64,000 nt of DNA from Adiantum capillus-veneris (GCA_014529385.2 CM043942.1:36944969-37008968), one strand, 5' to 3'; counted from the first letter of the stretch, positions 1 through 11,939 are shown. Made by a program: numbers and translations. Notes: generated by a model not told the origin, from the sequence alone.

Positions 1-31
1 ATATTGGAACAAAATAGTCTATGTTCACATA

Positions 32-244
32 TTGGCTCATCCAAGTGAGAGCACCATGAATTTTTCCATTTGTTATGCTAGTAGACAACTCAATATAGGT
101 AGAAAAAATTACACAACCATGGAGAGAGAAATATTGGGCATGATATATGTTGTTAAGAAATTCAAGCATTATCTTCTAGTAGCAAACAAATTCACATTAT
201 GGTTCTACAAGTCCTCCTTTACTCGCGAGTTTCACTATATGTAA
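32..244 (+). pseudogene. Ty3/gypsy RNase H fragment
   Basis: The 70-codon open stretch carries the RNase H signature of gypsy elements: a Y-A-S-R-Q-L-N motif, then N-Y-T-T-M-E-R-E-I-L, then K-K-F-K-H-Y-L-L. In this family the domain degrades the RNA strand of the RNA-DNA hybrid during reverse transcription. The usual following T-D-H-x-A-L motif is absent; the frame drifts and ends at a stop. No start codon is implied: this is an internal slice of a polyprotein. Confidence 0.7.
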
Positions 245-1125
245 GACCTACTTATAAAACCCCCTTTTTATGAAATTTTCATGAATAACAACACCATTTC
301 TCTATTCAATCTATAAGGACCCCCTTTATGAAGTACCCTTCTGTATGGAAAAAATGTCAAAAATGGCATTTAAAATACTCCTTCTGTTGATCCCACATGC
401 TATCCTTACATATTTTTGTGAACCCCCCCCCCCCCCCAAGCTCCTATACTTGGTGAATAAGACTTGTAATACAATATGAATTGTTAAAAAATTCTTCATT
501 CTATTGAAGTTTGGTTGTACGATTGCTGTAAACAAAGAAACAACTCATGTGAGAGCTGACCATTTTTTTAGAGTCATAATAAGAGAATAACCAATAGGGG
601 TACATGATGATCTACCAAATGTTTTTTTCTTTTTGACCTAGATGGTCAAGGCAGATAATGAACTTAATGACCATTGCCCAAATGGATTTGGATATTCCTC
701 TACCCATTACACCAAGGCTGATTTGTCAGATGGCAATGTAGCAGTTACTAGCAGCACATTTTTGTTAAAGAACACTTGGGGGATTTCTTCTTTTGTGAAT
801 AGAACCCCATGAATAGATAGAGTATTTGAAAGAAGCTCATAAGACTATTATGGGCCTTCATTGTTTATTGTCCATCTATGATGCGGGATGCTATAACATA
901 TATAGATTCTTGCAGGCAATGCCAAAAGATGAGTCCCATTCGAAGAGCCAATAATAAAAATTAGCATCTCCATAGAGTATAGGACACATGTATGGGTCCA
1001 AAATACGAATTAAACTCCATTTCCATTTCCATAGAGTATTAAAAACATGTATGGGACCAAAATTGAAATTCAACTCCATTTCCATCTTCTTGACCTAACA
1101 TAATAGGAGCATTTATTGTTTTGGT

Positions 1126-1153
1126 GGGGGGGGGGGGGGGGGGGGGGGGGGGG
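1126..1153. repeat. Poly-G tract, 28 nt
   Basis: Uninterrupted run of 28 G residues inside decayed gypsy sequence. It is one of several G or C homopolymers in the window. Length may be unreliable in the assembly. Confidence 0.85.
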
Positions 1154-1510
1154 TTCCCTTTTGGAAAAGTGCATTGACAAAATTATTGAGAACATCATAT
1201 ATAGAACAATTGGAGAATTGAACAAGCTAAATCTTTGAGCAAGGAGATCTACCCACTTGTTCCCTTTAAGGTTACAAAGCATCATTTTGACCTCATGACC
1301 ACCAAAGTTCATAGGGAGGTTAACCTTGACATTTCTAATTTACTCCTTACCCACTAACTCAACAAAGTAATGTATTTGTACCCCACTATATCTTAAGCCA
1401 AGCGAGAGGCCTCGAGCACCAAGGGATCAACTCAAGCATAATGAAAAAAACTAGGGTTACAAACAAACTTCAATAGGCTATTGGACACCATGTATGGTGA
1501 TGGCCGATTT

Positions 1511-1539
1511 CCCCCCCCCCCCCCCCCCCCCCCCCCCCC

Positions 1540-1574
<35 letters not shown>

Positions 1575-1601
1575 ACCCCCCCCCCCCCCCCCCTCCCCCC
1601 C

Positions 1602-1660
<59 letters not shown>
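1511..1660. repeat. Near-pure C tract, 150 nt
   Basis: About 146 of 150 bases are C, with isolated A or T interruptions near 1540, 1575, 1594 and 1602. It sits at the start of the 5' LTR. The long open frames it creates (polyproline, polyglycine) are composition artefacts, not genes. Confidence 0.9.
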
Positions 1661-2501
1661 TTTGATTGGCCGGCCTTACCAGTCTCATGCCCCCGCCCAT
1701 CTATGCCCTACAGTAGGCCGCCCTTGGTTTCACTCTCCCTTCTGTCTCTCTCTCTATAGTTTATTCCCTAGGCGAGCATCGAATGAAATATCCTCCATCT
1801 CTATCTCATTTTCCCTACACACCTCCCTCTTCCCCTCTCTCCCTTCTCGGAACCCACCGAGCCCATAGCCGCATGCAAACTCTCTCTCTCTCTCCCGTAT
1901 TCTTATCCAAACTCTTACTGCCCCCACCCTCTCACACCCCCTCCCTTCCTCTCTATGCAAGCCAATAGCCCGAATAATATTCCCTCTCTCTCTCCCCCAC
2001 TCGCTCTCCTCACCCTCCCCTCGGCCTCATTCTCCTCCCTTGGCCCGCTAATATTCTCCCTCTCTCTCCACCCCATTTACCCTTCCCCCCTCCTCTCGTC
2101 CTGGAGCCACCAAACACAACGGCCGACAGATAAGGAATCTCTCTCTCTCTCACCACATACCCCCCCCCTACCCCACTTCGTTGCCAAAGCCCCTCCCCTT
2201 CCCTCGCTCACTGTCGGCCGATGGTGGCCCGCCATCCCTCTCTCGCTCTCAACCGCTCATGATCACAGCCCAAAGGTGCACAAGGATAGGGTTACCCCTC
2301 CCCACTCATCCACACACACACACCCACCCCCTCACCACCGCCTCAATCACCCCATCTCTCTCTCTCCTTCTCTCTCTTGCGCTTTGCACACGGCTCCAGC
2401 CTGCCATTGAACTCTCTCTCCCTCGCGGGCCTGAGAAGGCACATAATCAACTCTCTCTCTCTCTCTCTCTATACACACAACACACACACACACACACTTG
2501 C

Positions 2502-2504
<3 letters not shown>

Positions 2505-2586
<82 letters not shown>
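2505..2586. repeat. (AC)n microsatellite, 82 nt
   Basis: Pure AC dinucleotide run in the 5' LTR. The 3' LTR has an equivalent run at 11687-11769. It is preceded by CT repeats (2452-2470). Confidence 0.95.
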
Positions 2587-2587
<1 letters not shown>

Positions 2588-3142
2588 ATTCCCCCCCCTC
2601 ACTCACCCTCGCGTAATCTGTAGCAGTCCGCCAACACACAGAAAAAAAATAAAAAAATAAATATATACATAATAGGAGCCCGTTCCCACACATGCTTGCG
2701 CACACACATATACGTACCACAAATACAAAAAAAATCAAAGGATTCCACGACTACGACGACAACAAAAAAGAAGGAGGACCCAAATCACGCGCCGCCAACA
2801 GTAAAAAGGAGAAATGCGCCGAAGGCATGCCCCGGCGGACCCCGAAAAGAAGAACCGACGCACCGGAAACACACCATTCGCCGGCATCACGCAACCACGA
2901 CGCCATTTATAGGTTATGTTCATCATTTCCTTAGTTTTCACCCAAGCCATTGTAAAATTTCCACTTTGTAAATTCCCTCTCTCTAGGTGATGGTCACAAA
3001 GGCCCACCTAGAGATTCTCATCGTTTAATAACCCCCCAAAACAAAGCAAGGGTCAACCACACCGGGCCCACCACTTGCTTTGTCTCCCCGATAAGCTTAC
3101 CCTAATCACACCCGGATTACTATAATCCAAGCAGCCAACACC

Positions 3143-3150
3143 TATAAATT
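3143..3150 (+). promoter_or_regulatory. TATA-box candidate in 5' LTR
   Basis: TATAAATT lies about 560 bp before the LTR end and is conserved in the other LTR (12462-12469), within a block that is similar between LTRs. This suits a pol II promoter that starts the genomic RNA. No transcript evidence is available from sequence. Confidence 0.45.
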
Positions 3151-3711
3151 GGCACTGAGAGGTCACTATCGGGGGGGGGGGGGGGCAGCTCACGAGAGGT
3201 CAGCACTTGGTAGAGTATAGTGGGAAGAGTGGACACTATTGGCATCACGGGAAGGGGGATTGTGTGTTGGTTTGCCTTGGGAATTGCACCATGTGAAGGG
3301 AGCCATGCCCACCTCTCGACTCCAATGGTCGATGCACACACATATACACGCTCTTGGTAGCAAGCTTCACAATCATTGAGTCGTCTTAGAGAACGAACCA
3401 AGTAGTTTTCACCATTCTCTCTCCCTACTTCTCTATCACCACGGTGTGTTGCCTCGCCGGAATGAAGGTCATTGTAAATACTACAGAAATAATTCTCCCT
3501 CACACCCCCGAGGGTTTTCTTCATTTTCAAATCTGTGTGTGTGTGTGTGTGTAGGTTTGCGGTGTTCATATCATCGTGGTCTGTGTCGTAGCCGCTAAAA
3601 GCTAGGTGGTGCCCCCTGTTCGCTTTATTGTGGACAGGCTTGAGGCGTGCCATTCGGCCCTCGGCGTTTTAGAGGCCGTCGGGGTTCGGGGTTTGCTTTG
3701 TGCCCATCATT

Positions 3712-3729
3712 TGGTGCCCCCACTGAGGA
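3712..3729 (+). other. Primer-binding-site candidate
   Basis: TGGTGCCCCCACTGAGGA starts 2 nt after the end of the 5' LTR, the position and the leading TGG expected of a tRNA primer-binding site. It is not the initiator-Met type used by other elements here. The cognate tRNA was not identified. Confidence 0.55.
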
Positions 3730-3783
3730 GGGCTTCTAAGACCCTTCGATTTACAATGCTGAAAGTGACGCCCACTATCAATC

Positions 3784-4749
3784 ATGGACGAATGGCTGAA
3801 GGAATTCTATAACTGGAGGACGCAAGAAGAGGAGACGAAGGAGGCACTAGCCGCCTTCATTGAAGTACTACTGCCAGGCTGCAGTGTTGTCAGTATTCAA
3901 GAGGTAATTTCTCCATCTCATGTTGCTCATTCTAACCACAAATTGAGAGCATCAGGTGGGAGGTCGGTGAAGTGCCATCACTATTGTCAACCAAGATACA
4001 TTGTCTATGAGTGCCAACAACGAAGGCAGGGAAAGGGCTGAACTCGTCTACATCGACGTTCATCGCGAAGAAGTCATTCACATCAAAGAAGGAAAGAAAA
4101 CGGTGAGGCCTCTTTTCCCTAAAGAAACTGCAGTCAAAGTTATAACCTTTACTCAAAAGTGGTCTAAAGGGGCTGCTCGAGCCAAAGGTAAGGAGAAGTT
4201 AAGCCAGTCTGGAAACACATGACCCCGAAGGGAGAAGCATCTGGCCAAGCAAGTGCTTCAAGCTCAGAAAGCCAAGTTGTACCCAGCTTTCCAAAGAGGA
4301 AGTCATCTGAAGCTAAGCGGCGGAAGGTTGCCTACCGATTTTCACGACGCATGCGAGTGCTACCAATCCACTTCGATCCTGAAGAAGAAGTGGTAAGAAG
4401 ATTCCCATGTCCTAGGGAAGAGTGGTTCGGCTACTGCTCTTGCTGTTTTGGAAGACGGATAGAGGATCTTCCTCCTCTCCCTATACAACTTATCCTAAAG
4501 AAGCTCTCTACCACGGGTGAAACCCAGTGGGCTGTGGAAGAATTGCAACTGAATGGAGTAGAATTCATGCAACACGTCGACTACGGAAATTACCTGCAAT
4601 TGCTACTAGCCAAGAGGCTGGGAGTGGTCAGACGCGTTGCCATCACCCCGTACGTACTGAGCGACGAGGGAAAGGTAGAGACCATGAAAGGCGACGACCT
4701 CTTGTGGATGTGCCGACTCATCATCAACACTGGCACGGTAAGAGTATAA
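3784..4749 (+). pseudogene. Extra ORF upstream of gag (ORF1-like)
   Basis: Between primer site and gag lie three overlapping open segments: 3784-4041, 4001-4222 and 4219-4749. They look like one reading frame broken by frameshifts. The longest piece is 176 codons. It has a basic, serine-rich start (about residues 1-45, with K-R-K and K-R-R-K clusters) and then an ordinary globular composition. No known domain is recognised. Tat/Ogre-type gypsy elements often have an uncharacterised ORF at exactly this place, which is the main argument that it belongs to the element. Function unknown. It could instead be a 5' extension of gag. Confidence 0.5.
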
Positions 4750-5083
4750 GTAAGTATTCCACCCTCTGTGCATGATGGAAAACGGACCGACGGCATTCTC
4801 GTTCAGATTCCTGCAGCATATGCATGTGAATATCTATGTAGATAGGAAAGTTCTACCAACAGAAGATCGTATACCTATTTGGTGCGGCGGTACTAGGAGA
4901 AATCCTCAATTCCCCAAACCCTATCATTCTCCCCATATTGGATTACCATCATTCCTTTAATGTTTCTATCTTTATCCTGTTTTAACCTATCCACCCGACC
5001 CTGTAAAAAAGCCGCTATGAGCCGCTACTGTTGTTACTATAAAAAAAGAAAAAAAAAGGTTTGTAATTTCTTGAGTCACTACC

Positions 5084-5608
5084 ATGGCAAGTGTTTCTTT
5101 CCCCACGTTCAGTGGAAAGAAGGGAGAAGATCTCACCACCGACTTTTTGGATGATTTCGACAATGCTTGTGTCGTTTCCAACAAAGATGACAACGCTTCA
5201 CGACTTAGAATTTTTCCTCTATTGATGAAAGTAGAGGCCAAGTCCTGGTATAATGCATTGCCCCAGGCTACCAAGAATGCATGGGATGTATTAAGGGCTG
5301 CTTTTGTAAAGAGGTTTGGTGGAGGCACAACCTCGGAGAAGCTATGGCAGCTACTGACAGAATTGAAGCAGGGAGCTCTGCTAGAGTATGCCACCTACGA
5401 GTCCAAATTTGTGGAATTATGGGAGAGATGGGTTGCCTCACTCGAGGAAGACGAAGGAGCACCTAATTTCCTAAAGAAGGACCGTTTCATTGTTGCTGGT
5501 CTATGGTCGTCACTTAGAGAGAAGGTGAAGGGAAGGTTTCCTACAACATATGAGTTGGCAGTCGAAGTAGCCCACCTTAAAGACAAGAAGCTATGCAAGC
5601 AAGAGTAA
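5084..5608 (+). pseudogene. gag (capsid) of Tat-like gypsy element
   Basis: The 174-codon frame begins at an ATG at 5084. It has the retrotransposon gag pattern: A-K-S-W-Y-N-A-L-P near residues 51-59, W-D-V-L-R-A-A-F-V-K-R-F-G near 66-80, then E-Y-A-T-Y-E-S-K-F and a long helical tail. Gag assembles the particle in which reverse transcription takes place. The frame stops at 5608, before the nucleocapsid part, so the gag-pol frame is broken here. Confidence 0.75.
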
Positions 5609-5808
5609 ACGAGTAAGAGGAAACAAGCTTGGCTCGACCAACCCCAGTGACTGCAACAGCCAGTCATAGAGCCCAACCGTAAGAGGCATCAGAAGAGCAG
5701 CAAGACCTGCTGAGTTGCATCACCACCCAATTAGAGAGTTTATCTGTGCATCTGGTACAACAAGGGCATGCACCTGTCAGGAATCCAGAACAAGGAAGAG
5801 GACAATGA

Positions 5809-6426
5809 ATGCAGAACCAAGAGTACCACTATTACAACTGCGGGGAAGACGGCCATGGAATGTACTACTGCCCACACCCAAGGAGGCACAATTTCAATAG
5901 AGGAGGGAGACAGAATCACATCTCTCCGCCAAGAGCAAGACCACCACCACCTAGACAACCAGGACCGATCCCACCGGTCCAAATCCTTCGACCACCTGTA
6001 CAACAGCAACCACCACCCCAACCTCTCATTCCACCACTGCCCCCACCACCTGCTGTGAACCAAGCGGTGAGTGTTATTAGCTTGGAGGCTAAAGGGAAGG
6101 CAAAGGTAGAAGAATCAGTTCGAGAGAAGCACAAAGGAAAAGCGAAGGTAGAAGAAGTGGATGCTATGGGAGTGAAGCGTGCTAGGCACGAGGAAGCCTC
6201 TCAAAGAGAAGAGAAGATGAAAGGGAAGGCTGAGTCTAGCAAGCAAGCAGCTAAACCGCGACGGAAGATAGACATCGTGGACTTCTCACTAGGTGAGTAT
6301 GCAAAACCCTATGATTTAGTTCAGGATGTGTTAATGCAGGGCCCGAAGATAACTTGGCCCCAATTACTCCACCTTGCACCAAGGATGAGGAGGCAATGGA
6401 CAAAAATGGTAAGTACCAGGAAATAA
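5809..6426 (+). pseudogene. Nucleocapsid and linker of Tat-like element
   Basis: The segment opens with a degenerate CCHC zinc knuckle: N-C-G-E-D-G-H-G-M-Y-Y-C keeps the last three ligands, but the first Cys position is Tyr. A proline-rich stretch (about residues 40-85) and a Lys/Glu-rich linker (about 95-160) follow. The knuckle would package the RNA. A stop at 6424-6426 separates it from protease. Confidence 0.6.
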
Positions 6427-6498
6427 AGACCCAAGATAGCTGAGGCTATCTCTGGAAGGGATCTCGACAACATCCTACCGACCATGGATGCTCACATC

Positions 6499-7380
6499 AA
6501 GGGGCAATGAATCTCAAACGTCTATATAGATGGTGACACACAAATATGCGTCATGAGTGAAAAGATGATGCACCATCTAGGTCTAGAGGTAAGTAGGCCG
6601 GCACCCTGCCGAGCCAAGATGGCAAACAATGTAAGAGTAAAATGTGTAGGCATTGTAAATGTGGTCAAAGTAAAAGCATTCAATACAGAAGTGGAGGTAG
6701 ACATCTTTGTCATGCCACACAAAGGGGAGGGCTACCCCATCATTCTTGGGAGGCCTTGGATTATGGCTATGGAAGCTAAACAAGATTGGAGCACCGGAAT
6801 GATTCAGATGAAGGACGCTAAAGGAAAGTCCATATTCTACAACATGAGGACTGGAAATAAGTGCAACATGATCTTGGAGGCTTCAGAAGATGAGTCCACC
6901 AGCGACTATTCGTCCACCTCAGGAGAAGAGACAACCACCACCGACGGAAGTGACAGTAGCATCGAAGTGATGGGGGTCATTCTTAAAGACCCAAAAAGAT
7001 TGACACAATCTGAAACACCCTTGACAAACCAAGAGGAATCATCAGGTACACAATCCTTGAAGGATGCAGGTAAGTTACAAAAAATGCTCTCAAATGAGTT
7101 AACAAATGAAGAGAGGAAGGAGTATGTCTCCATGCTAGGTAACTTCACTACTTTGTTCATTGATGGCTATGATAAGATCATAGGAATTACAGTAGTGCAA
7201 CACCACATAAAACTCAAGGAAGGTAGTAAACCCGTAGTGCAAAAGCTCAGAAGACTTGGAGTAATCCAACAAGAAGCACTACTTAAGGAAGTGAGAAGTT
7301 TGCTACAAGCAGGTTTCATCTACCCTGTCGAAGACTCAGAGTGGGTCTCCCCAGTAGTAGTCACAAAAAAGAAAAGGTAA
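6499..7380 (+). pseudogene. Protease and N-terminal RT of Tat-like element
   Basis: The start resembles the retropepsin region of gypsy elements, but the catalytic D-S/T-G position reads D-G-D. Downstream features are normal: V-x-V-D-I-F-V-M-P then P-I-I-L-G-R-P-W-I at about 6700-6765. An acidic linker follows, then the beginning of RT (H-H-I-K-L-K-E-G then L-L-Q-A-G-F-I-Y-P and W-V-S-P-V-V-V-T-K-K). The frame stops at 7378-7380, and RT continues in another frame from about 7383. Confidence 0.65.
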
Positions 7381-7382
7381 GT

Positions 7383-7828
7383 GGAGAGTCTGTGTGGATT
7401 ATAAACCTCTCAACGCAGCCACAAAGAGGGATCACTTTCCCCTCCCATTCCAGGATGAAATACTCAATGAAGTGGCAGGTCACGAACAATACACAGTGTG
7501 TGACGGCTACTCAGGATCCTTTCAGATTAGCATTGCGGAAGAAGATCAGAAGAAGACAACCTTCATCACACCTTGGGGATGCTTTGCCTACAGAGTGATG
7601 CTGTTTGGCCTCACTAATGCCCTGACCACATTTCAGTGCTATGTGACCTTTGTTTTCCAACCCTACTTTGGAACATCAATACGGGTTTTCATAGATGATT
7701 TTTGCATCTATAGTTCACGAGCCCTTCATTTAAGCAAAGTCTATGATGGCTTAACCAGGCTGCAAACCTTGGGGGGCCAGCTCAACGTGGATAAGTGTCA
7801 CATTGGCCAAAGCAAATTGGCCATTTAA
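7383..7828 (+). pseudogene. Reverse transcriptase core, Tat-like element
   Basis: Contains the gypsy RT blocks in order: W-R-V-C-V-D-Y-K-P-L-N, F-P-L-P-F-Q-D, Y-S-G-S-F-Q-I, T-P-W-G-C-F-A-Y-R-V-M-L-F-G-L-T-N-A, and the catalytic F-I-D-D-F at about 7688-7702 (aspartates 7694-7699). The catalytic pair is kept, but the frame is shifted from the upstream part and stops at 7826-7828. Confidence 0.8.
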
Positions 7829-8520
7829 TTTCAAAAAAATGGATTGAGGCTAACCCTAGTAAGATCCAGGCCCTGGTATCTTTGTCGTCACCCACCACCG
7901 CTAAGCAGCTGGTTTCTTTCCTTCAAAAGGTAAGATACTTAAGCAGGTTCATTCACTTGCTATCTCAAGTGGTCCTTCCCCTACAACAACTCACCTAGAG
8001 GGATGTCTTCTCATGGAGTGAAGAGAATGAGTAGCAATTTACCGAGGTAAAGCAAATCCTAGCTAAGCTTCCCACCATTTCACCTCCTAAGTGGGACGAG
8101 CCATTTTATGTGAACCCTAGTGTAGGAAGTGATACACTCGGAGCCATGCTAATGCAAAAGCACCCCTAAAATTCTTTCATGTGTCCTATTTACTTCTCTA
8201 GTCATGTCATGACCCCGTCAGAAAAGGGATTTACTGAAGTAGAACACATGGTTCTAGCACTAATGTTTGCTACCACAAAGTTCCGCTCCTATCTCTTGCC
8301 TATACCCTTTGTAATCCTGACAATGGAAGAGGTTTTCCCATATGTAATGCGACACATGGATGTCTCATCTAGGATCTCAAAGTGGTTAATTAGATTACAA
8401 GAGTTTGACTACAGCATGCAAGTAAAAAACTCCACCAGGGCTAATTTAGCGGGAATTCTCACTCATCTCCATTATGAGAAGAAGCTGAAGGTCAACACGG
8501 AAGGGAAGGAAGAAACATCA
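7800..8520 (+). pseudogene. RT connection and first RNase H, Tat-like element
   Basis: In several frames: N-P-S-K-I-Q-A-L and R-Y-L-S-R-F-I-H (RT thumb and connection), then an RNase H region with L-G-A-M-L-M-Q, Y-F-S-S-H-V-M-T-P-S-E-K-G-F-T-E-V-E and K-F-R-S-Y-L-L. In-frame stops occur near 7996, 8032 and 8167. The order fits a Ty3/gypsy polyprotein. Confidence 0.65.
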
Positions 8521-8546
8521 ATGGTAGAGAATCCTAGGCTAGAAAG

Positions 8547-8765
8547 AGCTCACTCTCTTTTCTTTGACGGAGCATACAAGAGAACAATGGACCAATCCCA
8601 GCAGCAGGCATAGTCATTTTCAATGAGCAACAAGAAAGAGTATTCTCCATCGGGCAGTTATTACACTCCCGCTCCAACAATGAAGCAGAGTATGCAGCCC
8701 TCATTCTTGGGTTGGAACAATGTATCGGCTATGCTTTGCTTTTGATAAGGCAGATAAATGGCACC
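8547..8765 (+). pseudogene. Second RNase H (archaeal type)
   Basis: After the first RNase H comes a second, distinct one: H-S-L-F-F-D-G-A at 8547-8575 and then, after a frameshift, A-G-I-V-I-F-N, S-N-N-E-A-E-Y-A-A-L and L-G-L-E-Q-C-I-G at 8608-8740. The F-D-G-A ... N-N-E-A-E-Y-x-A-L arrangement is that of archaeal/plant-type RNase H, and gypsy elements with both RNase H domains belong to the Tat group. A stop follows at about 8767. This domain gives the strongest support for the lineage call. Confidence 0.7.
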
Positions 8766-9028
8766 TGATTTTGTAAGAATCAGGTTTTAGTTGGTCAACT
8801 ACGTGAAGTTAAGGATCTTCTAAGGAAGTTTGAAGTAGTGAAACTATTTCAGGTCCCCAAAGCAGAAAATCAGGAGGCAGATGCTCTAGCCAAAGAAAGA
8901 ATACAAGACGTTCCCGTAGGAGCCATAAAACTGAAGCTACCCCTTAGTGATGCTATGCCTGATGTCGTCAGTTTTTAGATACAGGAAAATGTCCGGAAGA
9001 ATACACTAAAGGCCAGAAACAGTGGCTG

Positions 9029-10211
9029 GTGAGGAAGGCTACTAGGTACCGCCTTGTAAACGACCACTTGTATTGTAAGGGCAAGGATCATATTCTTAGG
9101 CGGGTACCAACCTCCAGTGAGATCACAGAGGTAATTTCAAGTTGCCATGATGGCATCTGCGACGGTCATTTTGCTCTAGATATCACCAGTAGGAAGATTC
9201 TACAGGCAGGATACTCTTGGCCTAGCTTGAACAGGGATATACACCATTGGTGTAAGACATGCAAGGCCTGTCAAGTGGCCAGTGATCGCACATTGACCTA
9301 CGAGCCACAAACTCCTATCATCTCATATGGTCCATTTGAGAAATGGGGAATAGATGCAATCGGTCCTTTACCAAGTGCCCAATCAGGTAAATTGTACATC
9401 ATAGTGGGTGTAGACTACATGACTCGATGGGCAGAAGCAACATCCACCACCCGCATTGCAGCCCAAGAGGTAGCAAAGTTCATTTTTTAGCATATCTGTT
9501 GTCGTTTTGGCACTCCTCTTGAGATAATATCAGATAGAGGACCAGGATTTAGAGGTGATTTGGTGGGAGAACTGATGAAAAAGTTAGGCATCACACACCG
9601 ACATTCCACACCATACTATCCACAATGCAATGGTCTGGTAGAGAAGGTAAATGGAATGATTTGCAAAATCATCACAAAGCGGGTGAACAATCACACAGGG
9701 GACTGGGATAAACATCTCATGGCAGCTCTTTGGGCCTACCGAACAACGTTCCGAACATCGGTAGGTTTCACCCCTTTCCATCTAGTTTATGGGAAGGAGG
9801 CAATTCTATCCATTGAGGTGAGGTATAGATAGCCAGCTTACAAGTTTTGGCTAGCCAGATACATCGTCCAATTGTAAATCTCCGAAACCACATCTTGGAT
9901 TTGGAGAGACTCCAACTAGATAGGAAGAAGCAATCAATCAATATGAAAAACAGGGAGAACGACACCGGCTCACTTTCAATCAAGGGCTTAAAAAAAAGGG
10001 ACTGGAAAAAGGTATGCTAGTGCTGAGATACGACAACAGATTTGACACTAGGAAGGACAAGAAATTTCAACCCAGATGGGAAGGGCCATTCATCATCAAG
10101 AAACGCTATAACAACGGCAGCTATAAGCTGATAGAAGCAGATGGGAGAATTCACAAGACTAGGTTCAATGGATGGAGACTGAAAAGGTATTTTCTTAGGT
10201 TTGATCCATAA
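9029..10211 (+). pseudogene. Integrase of Tat-like gypsy element
   Basis: The zinc-binding HHCC part is recognised from H-D-G-I-C-D-G-H and C-K-T-C-K-A-C. The core has D in W-G-I-D-A-I-G-P-L (about 9345-9370), D in I-S-D-R-G-P-G-F (about 9528-9550) and E in N-G-L-V-E-K (about 9630). There are 35 residues between the last two, as in D-D-35-E. The C-terminal part is at 10014-10211 (W-E-G-P-F-I-I ... G-S-Y-K-L). A stop at 9488-9490 splits the core and another ends it at 9830-9832. Integrase inserts the cDNA into chromosomes. This copy cannot make a full protein. No chromodomain is seen. Confidence 0.75.
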
Positions 10212-10302
10212 TTCATGTTAGACATTCTAGAGGAGGGAGAACCCTCTAACTCGACAACTAAAGATGCAGAGGAATGGCTAGAAGCATGAATGCCTCTAGC
10301 CC

Positions 10303-10317
10303 AGAGGAGAGGGCTAA
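10303..10317 (+). other. Polypurine tract candidate
   Basis: AGAGGAGAGGGCTAA immediately precedes the 3' LTR start at 10318. Its purine-rich core (10303-10313) is the expected second-strand priming site. Confidence 0.5.
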
Positions 10318-11497
10318 TGATGGCCAATTTTGGAAATCAAAGAAAAAAAAAAGAAAAAACTTATTTTTTCCTCTGTCGGAGCCTTGACGACACTATTGGA
10401 GGGCTCGACAACGCCTGGTCAACCTCACAACACTTTTACGGGCATGAAACTTGACACACACCCCCCCCTTCGATTGGCCGGCCTTACCAACCTCATGCCC
10501 CCGCCCATCTATGCCCTACAGTAGGCCGCCCTCGGTTTCACTCTCCCTTCTCTCTCTCTCCCTGTGGTTTATTCCCCAGGCAGGCATCAAATGAAATATC
10601 CTCCATATCTCTCTCATTTTCCCTACACACCTCCCTCTTCCCCTCTTTCCCTTCTCGGCACCCACTCTCTTCCTCATACACTCCTCCTCTCTCGCTGAAA
10701 ACCCACTCTCCCCAGCTCTTGTCGCGGCCGCATGACCACAGGTGGCCCGACCGTTTTCTCTCTCTATCTCCCTCGTTGCCTACCAATAGCCGATCACAAT
10801 CTCTCTCTCTCTCTAATATTCTCTCTCTCTCTTACCCGCACCCCGTTGACCTCCAATAACCCCCCCCTCACTGGCCACCACCCTCGGCCAGTAGCGGCCT
10901 CGAGCACTCACCCCCCCTTCTCTCGCTTTCTCTCTCGCGCTCCTGCTACACCGAGCCCATAGCCGCATGCGAACTCTCTCTCCCGTATTCTTATCCACAC
11001 TCTTACCGCCCCCACCCTCTCACACCCCCTCCCTCGCTCTCTATGCAAGCCAATAGCCCGAATAATTTCCCTCTCTCTCTCCCCCACCCGCTCGCCTCAC
11101 CCTCCCTTCGGCCTCATTCTCCTCCCTTGGCCCGCTAATATTCTCCCTCTCTCTCCACCCCATTAACCCTTCCCCCTTCCTCTCATCCTGGAGCCACCAA
11201 ACAGGACGGCCGGCAGATAAGGAATATCTCTCTCTCACCACATACCCCCCCCCCCCCCCCACCCCACTTCGTTGCCAAAGCCCCTCCCCTTCCCTCGCTC
11301 ACTGTCGGCCGACGGTGGCCTACCACCCCTCTCTCGCTCTCAACCGCTCGTGGTCACAGCCTGAAGGCGCGCAAGGATAGGGTTACCCCTCCCCACTCAT
11401 CCACACACACACACCCACCCCCTCACCACCGCCTCGTTCACCCCATCTCTCTCTCCTTCTCTCTCTCGTGCTCTGCACACGGCTCCAGCCCGCCATT

Positions 11498-11534
<37 letters not shown>

Positions 11535-11685
11535 GGCCTGAGAAGGCACAAAATTAATTGTCTCTCTCTCTCTCTCTCCCTCGTGGGCCTGAGAAGGCAC
11601 AAAATTAACTGTCTCTCTCTCTCTCTCCCTCGCGGGCCTGAGAAGGCACAAAATTAACTGTCTCTCTCTCTCTCTCTCTCTCTAT

Positions 11686-11770
<85 letters not shown>

Positions 11771-11897
11771 ATTCCCCCCCCCTCACTCACCCTTGCGTAA
11801 TCTGCAACAATCCGCCAACCCACACAGGAAAAAAATAAAAATAAAAAAATATACATAATACGAGCCCGTTCCCACGCACGCTTGCGCACACATACAA

Positions 11898-11939
<42 letters not shown>

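Larger units (their letters stand above)
1..1497 (+). mobile_element. Old Ty3/gypsy fragment, left flank of the Tat-like element
   Basis: Two pol remnants are visible on the plus strand. The first is an RNase H piece at 32-244. The second, at about 845-960, matches the second half of the integrase zinc-binding domain: a run ending Y-I-D-S-C-R-Q-C-Q-K-M, where C-x2-C is the end of the H2C2 finger. Between and after them the frames are closed. The stretch also holds a C15 run (423-437), a G28 run (1126-1153) and a diverged direct duplication of about 62 bp (about 964-1027 and 1028-1086). The element is cut at the window edge and interrupted at 1498 by another retrotransposon. Family assignment beyond gypsy is not possible. 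Confidence 0.6.
1498..3709 (+). repeat. 5' LTR of Tat-like gypsy element
   Basis: Pairs with 10318-13028. Matching landmarks are the TGATGGCC start, the GATTGGCCGGCCTTACC block, a long CT-rich stretch, a CA microsatellite, and a promoter-proximal block with TATAAATT. After only about 13 nt this copy enters a 150-nt C tract (1511-1660) with four interruptions. The tract replaces about 130 bp of ordinary sequence present in the other LTR. Total length is 2212 bp. Confidence 0.85.

Noticed and set aside
1470-1868. Long open frames of poly-proline and poly-glycine
   Set aside because: They are translations of the C tract and have no other protein features.
2181-2660. Open frame with Thr-His repeats, and similar ones at 11882-12274, 50020-50253 and 63416-63703
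   Set aside because: Direct translations of CA microsatellites; no codon pattern outside the repeat.
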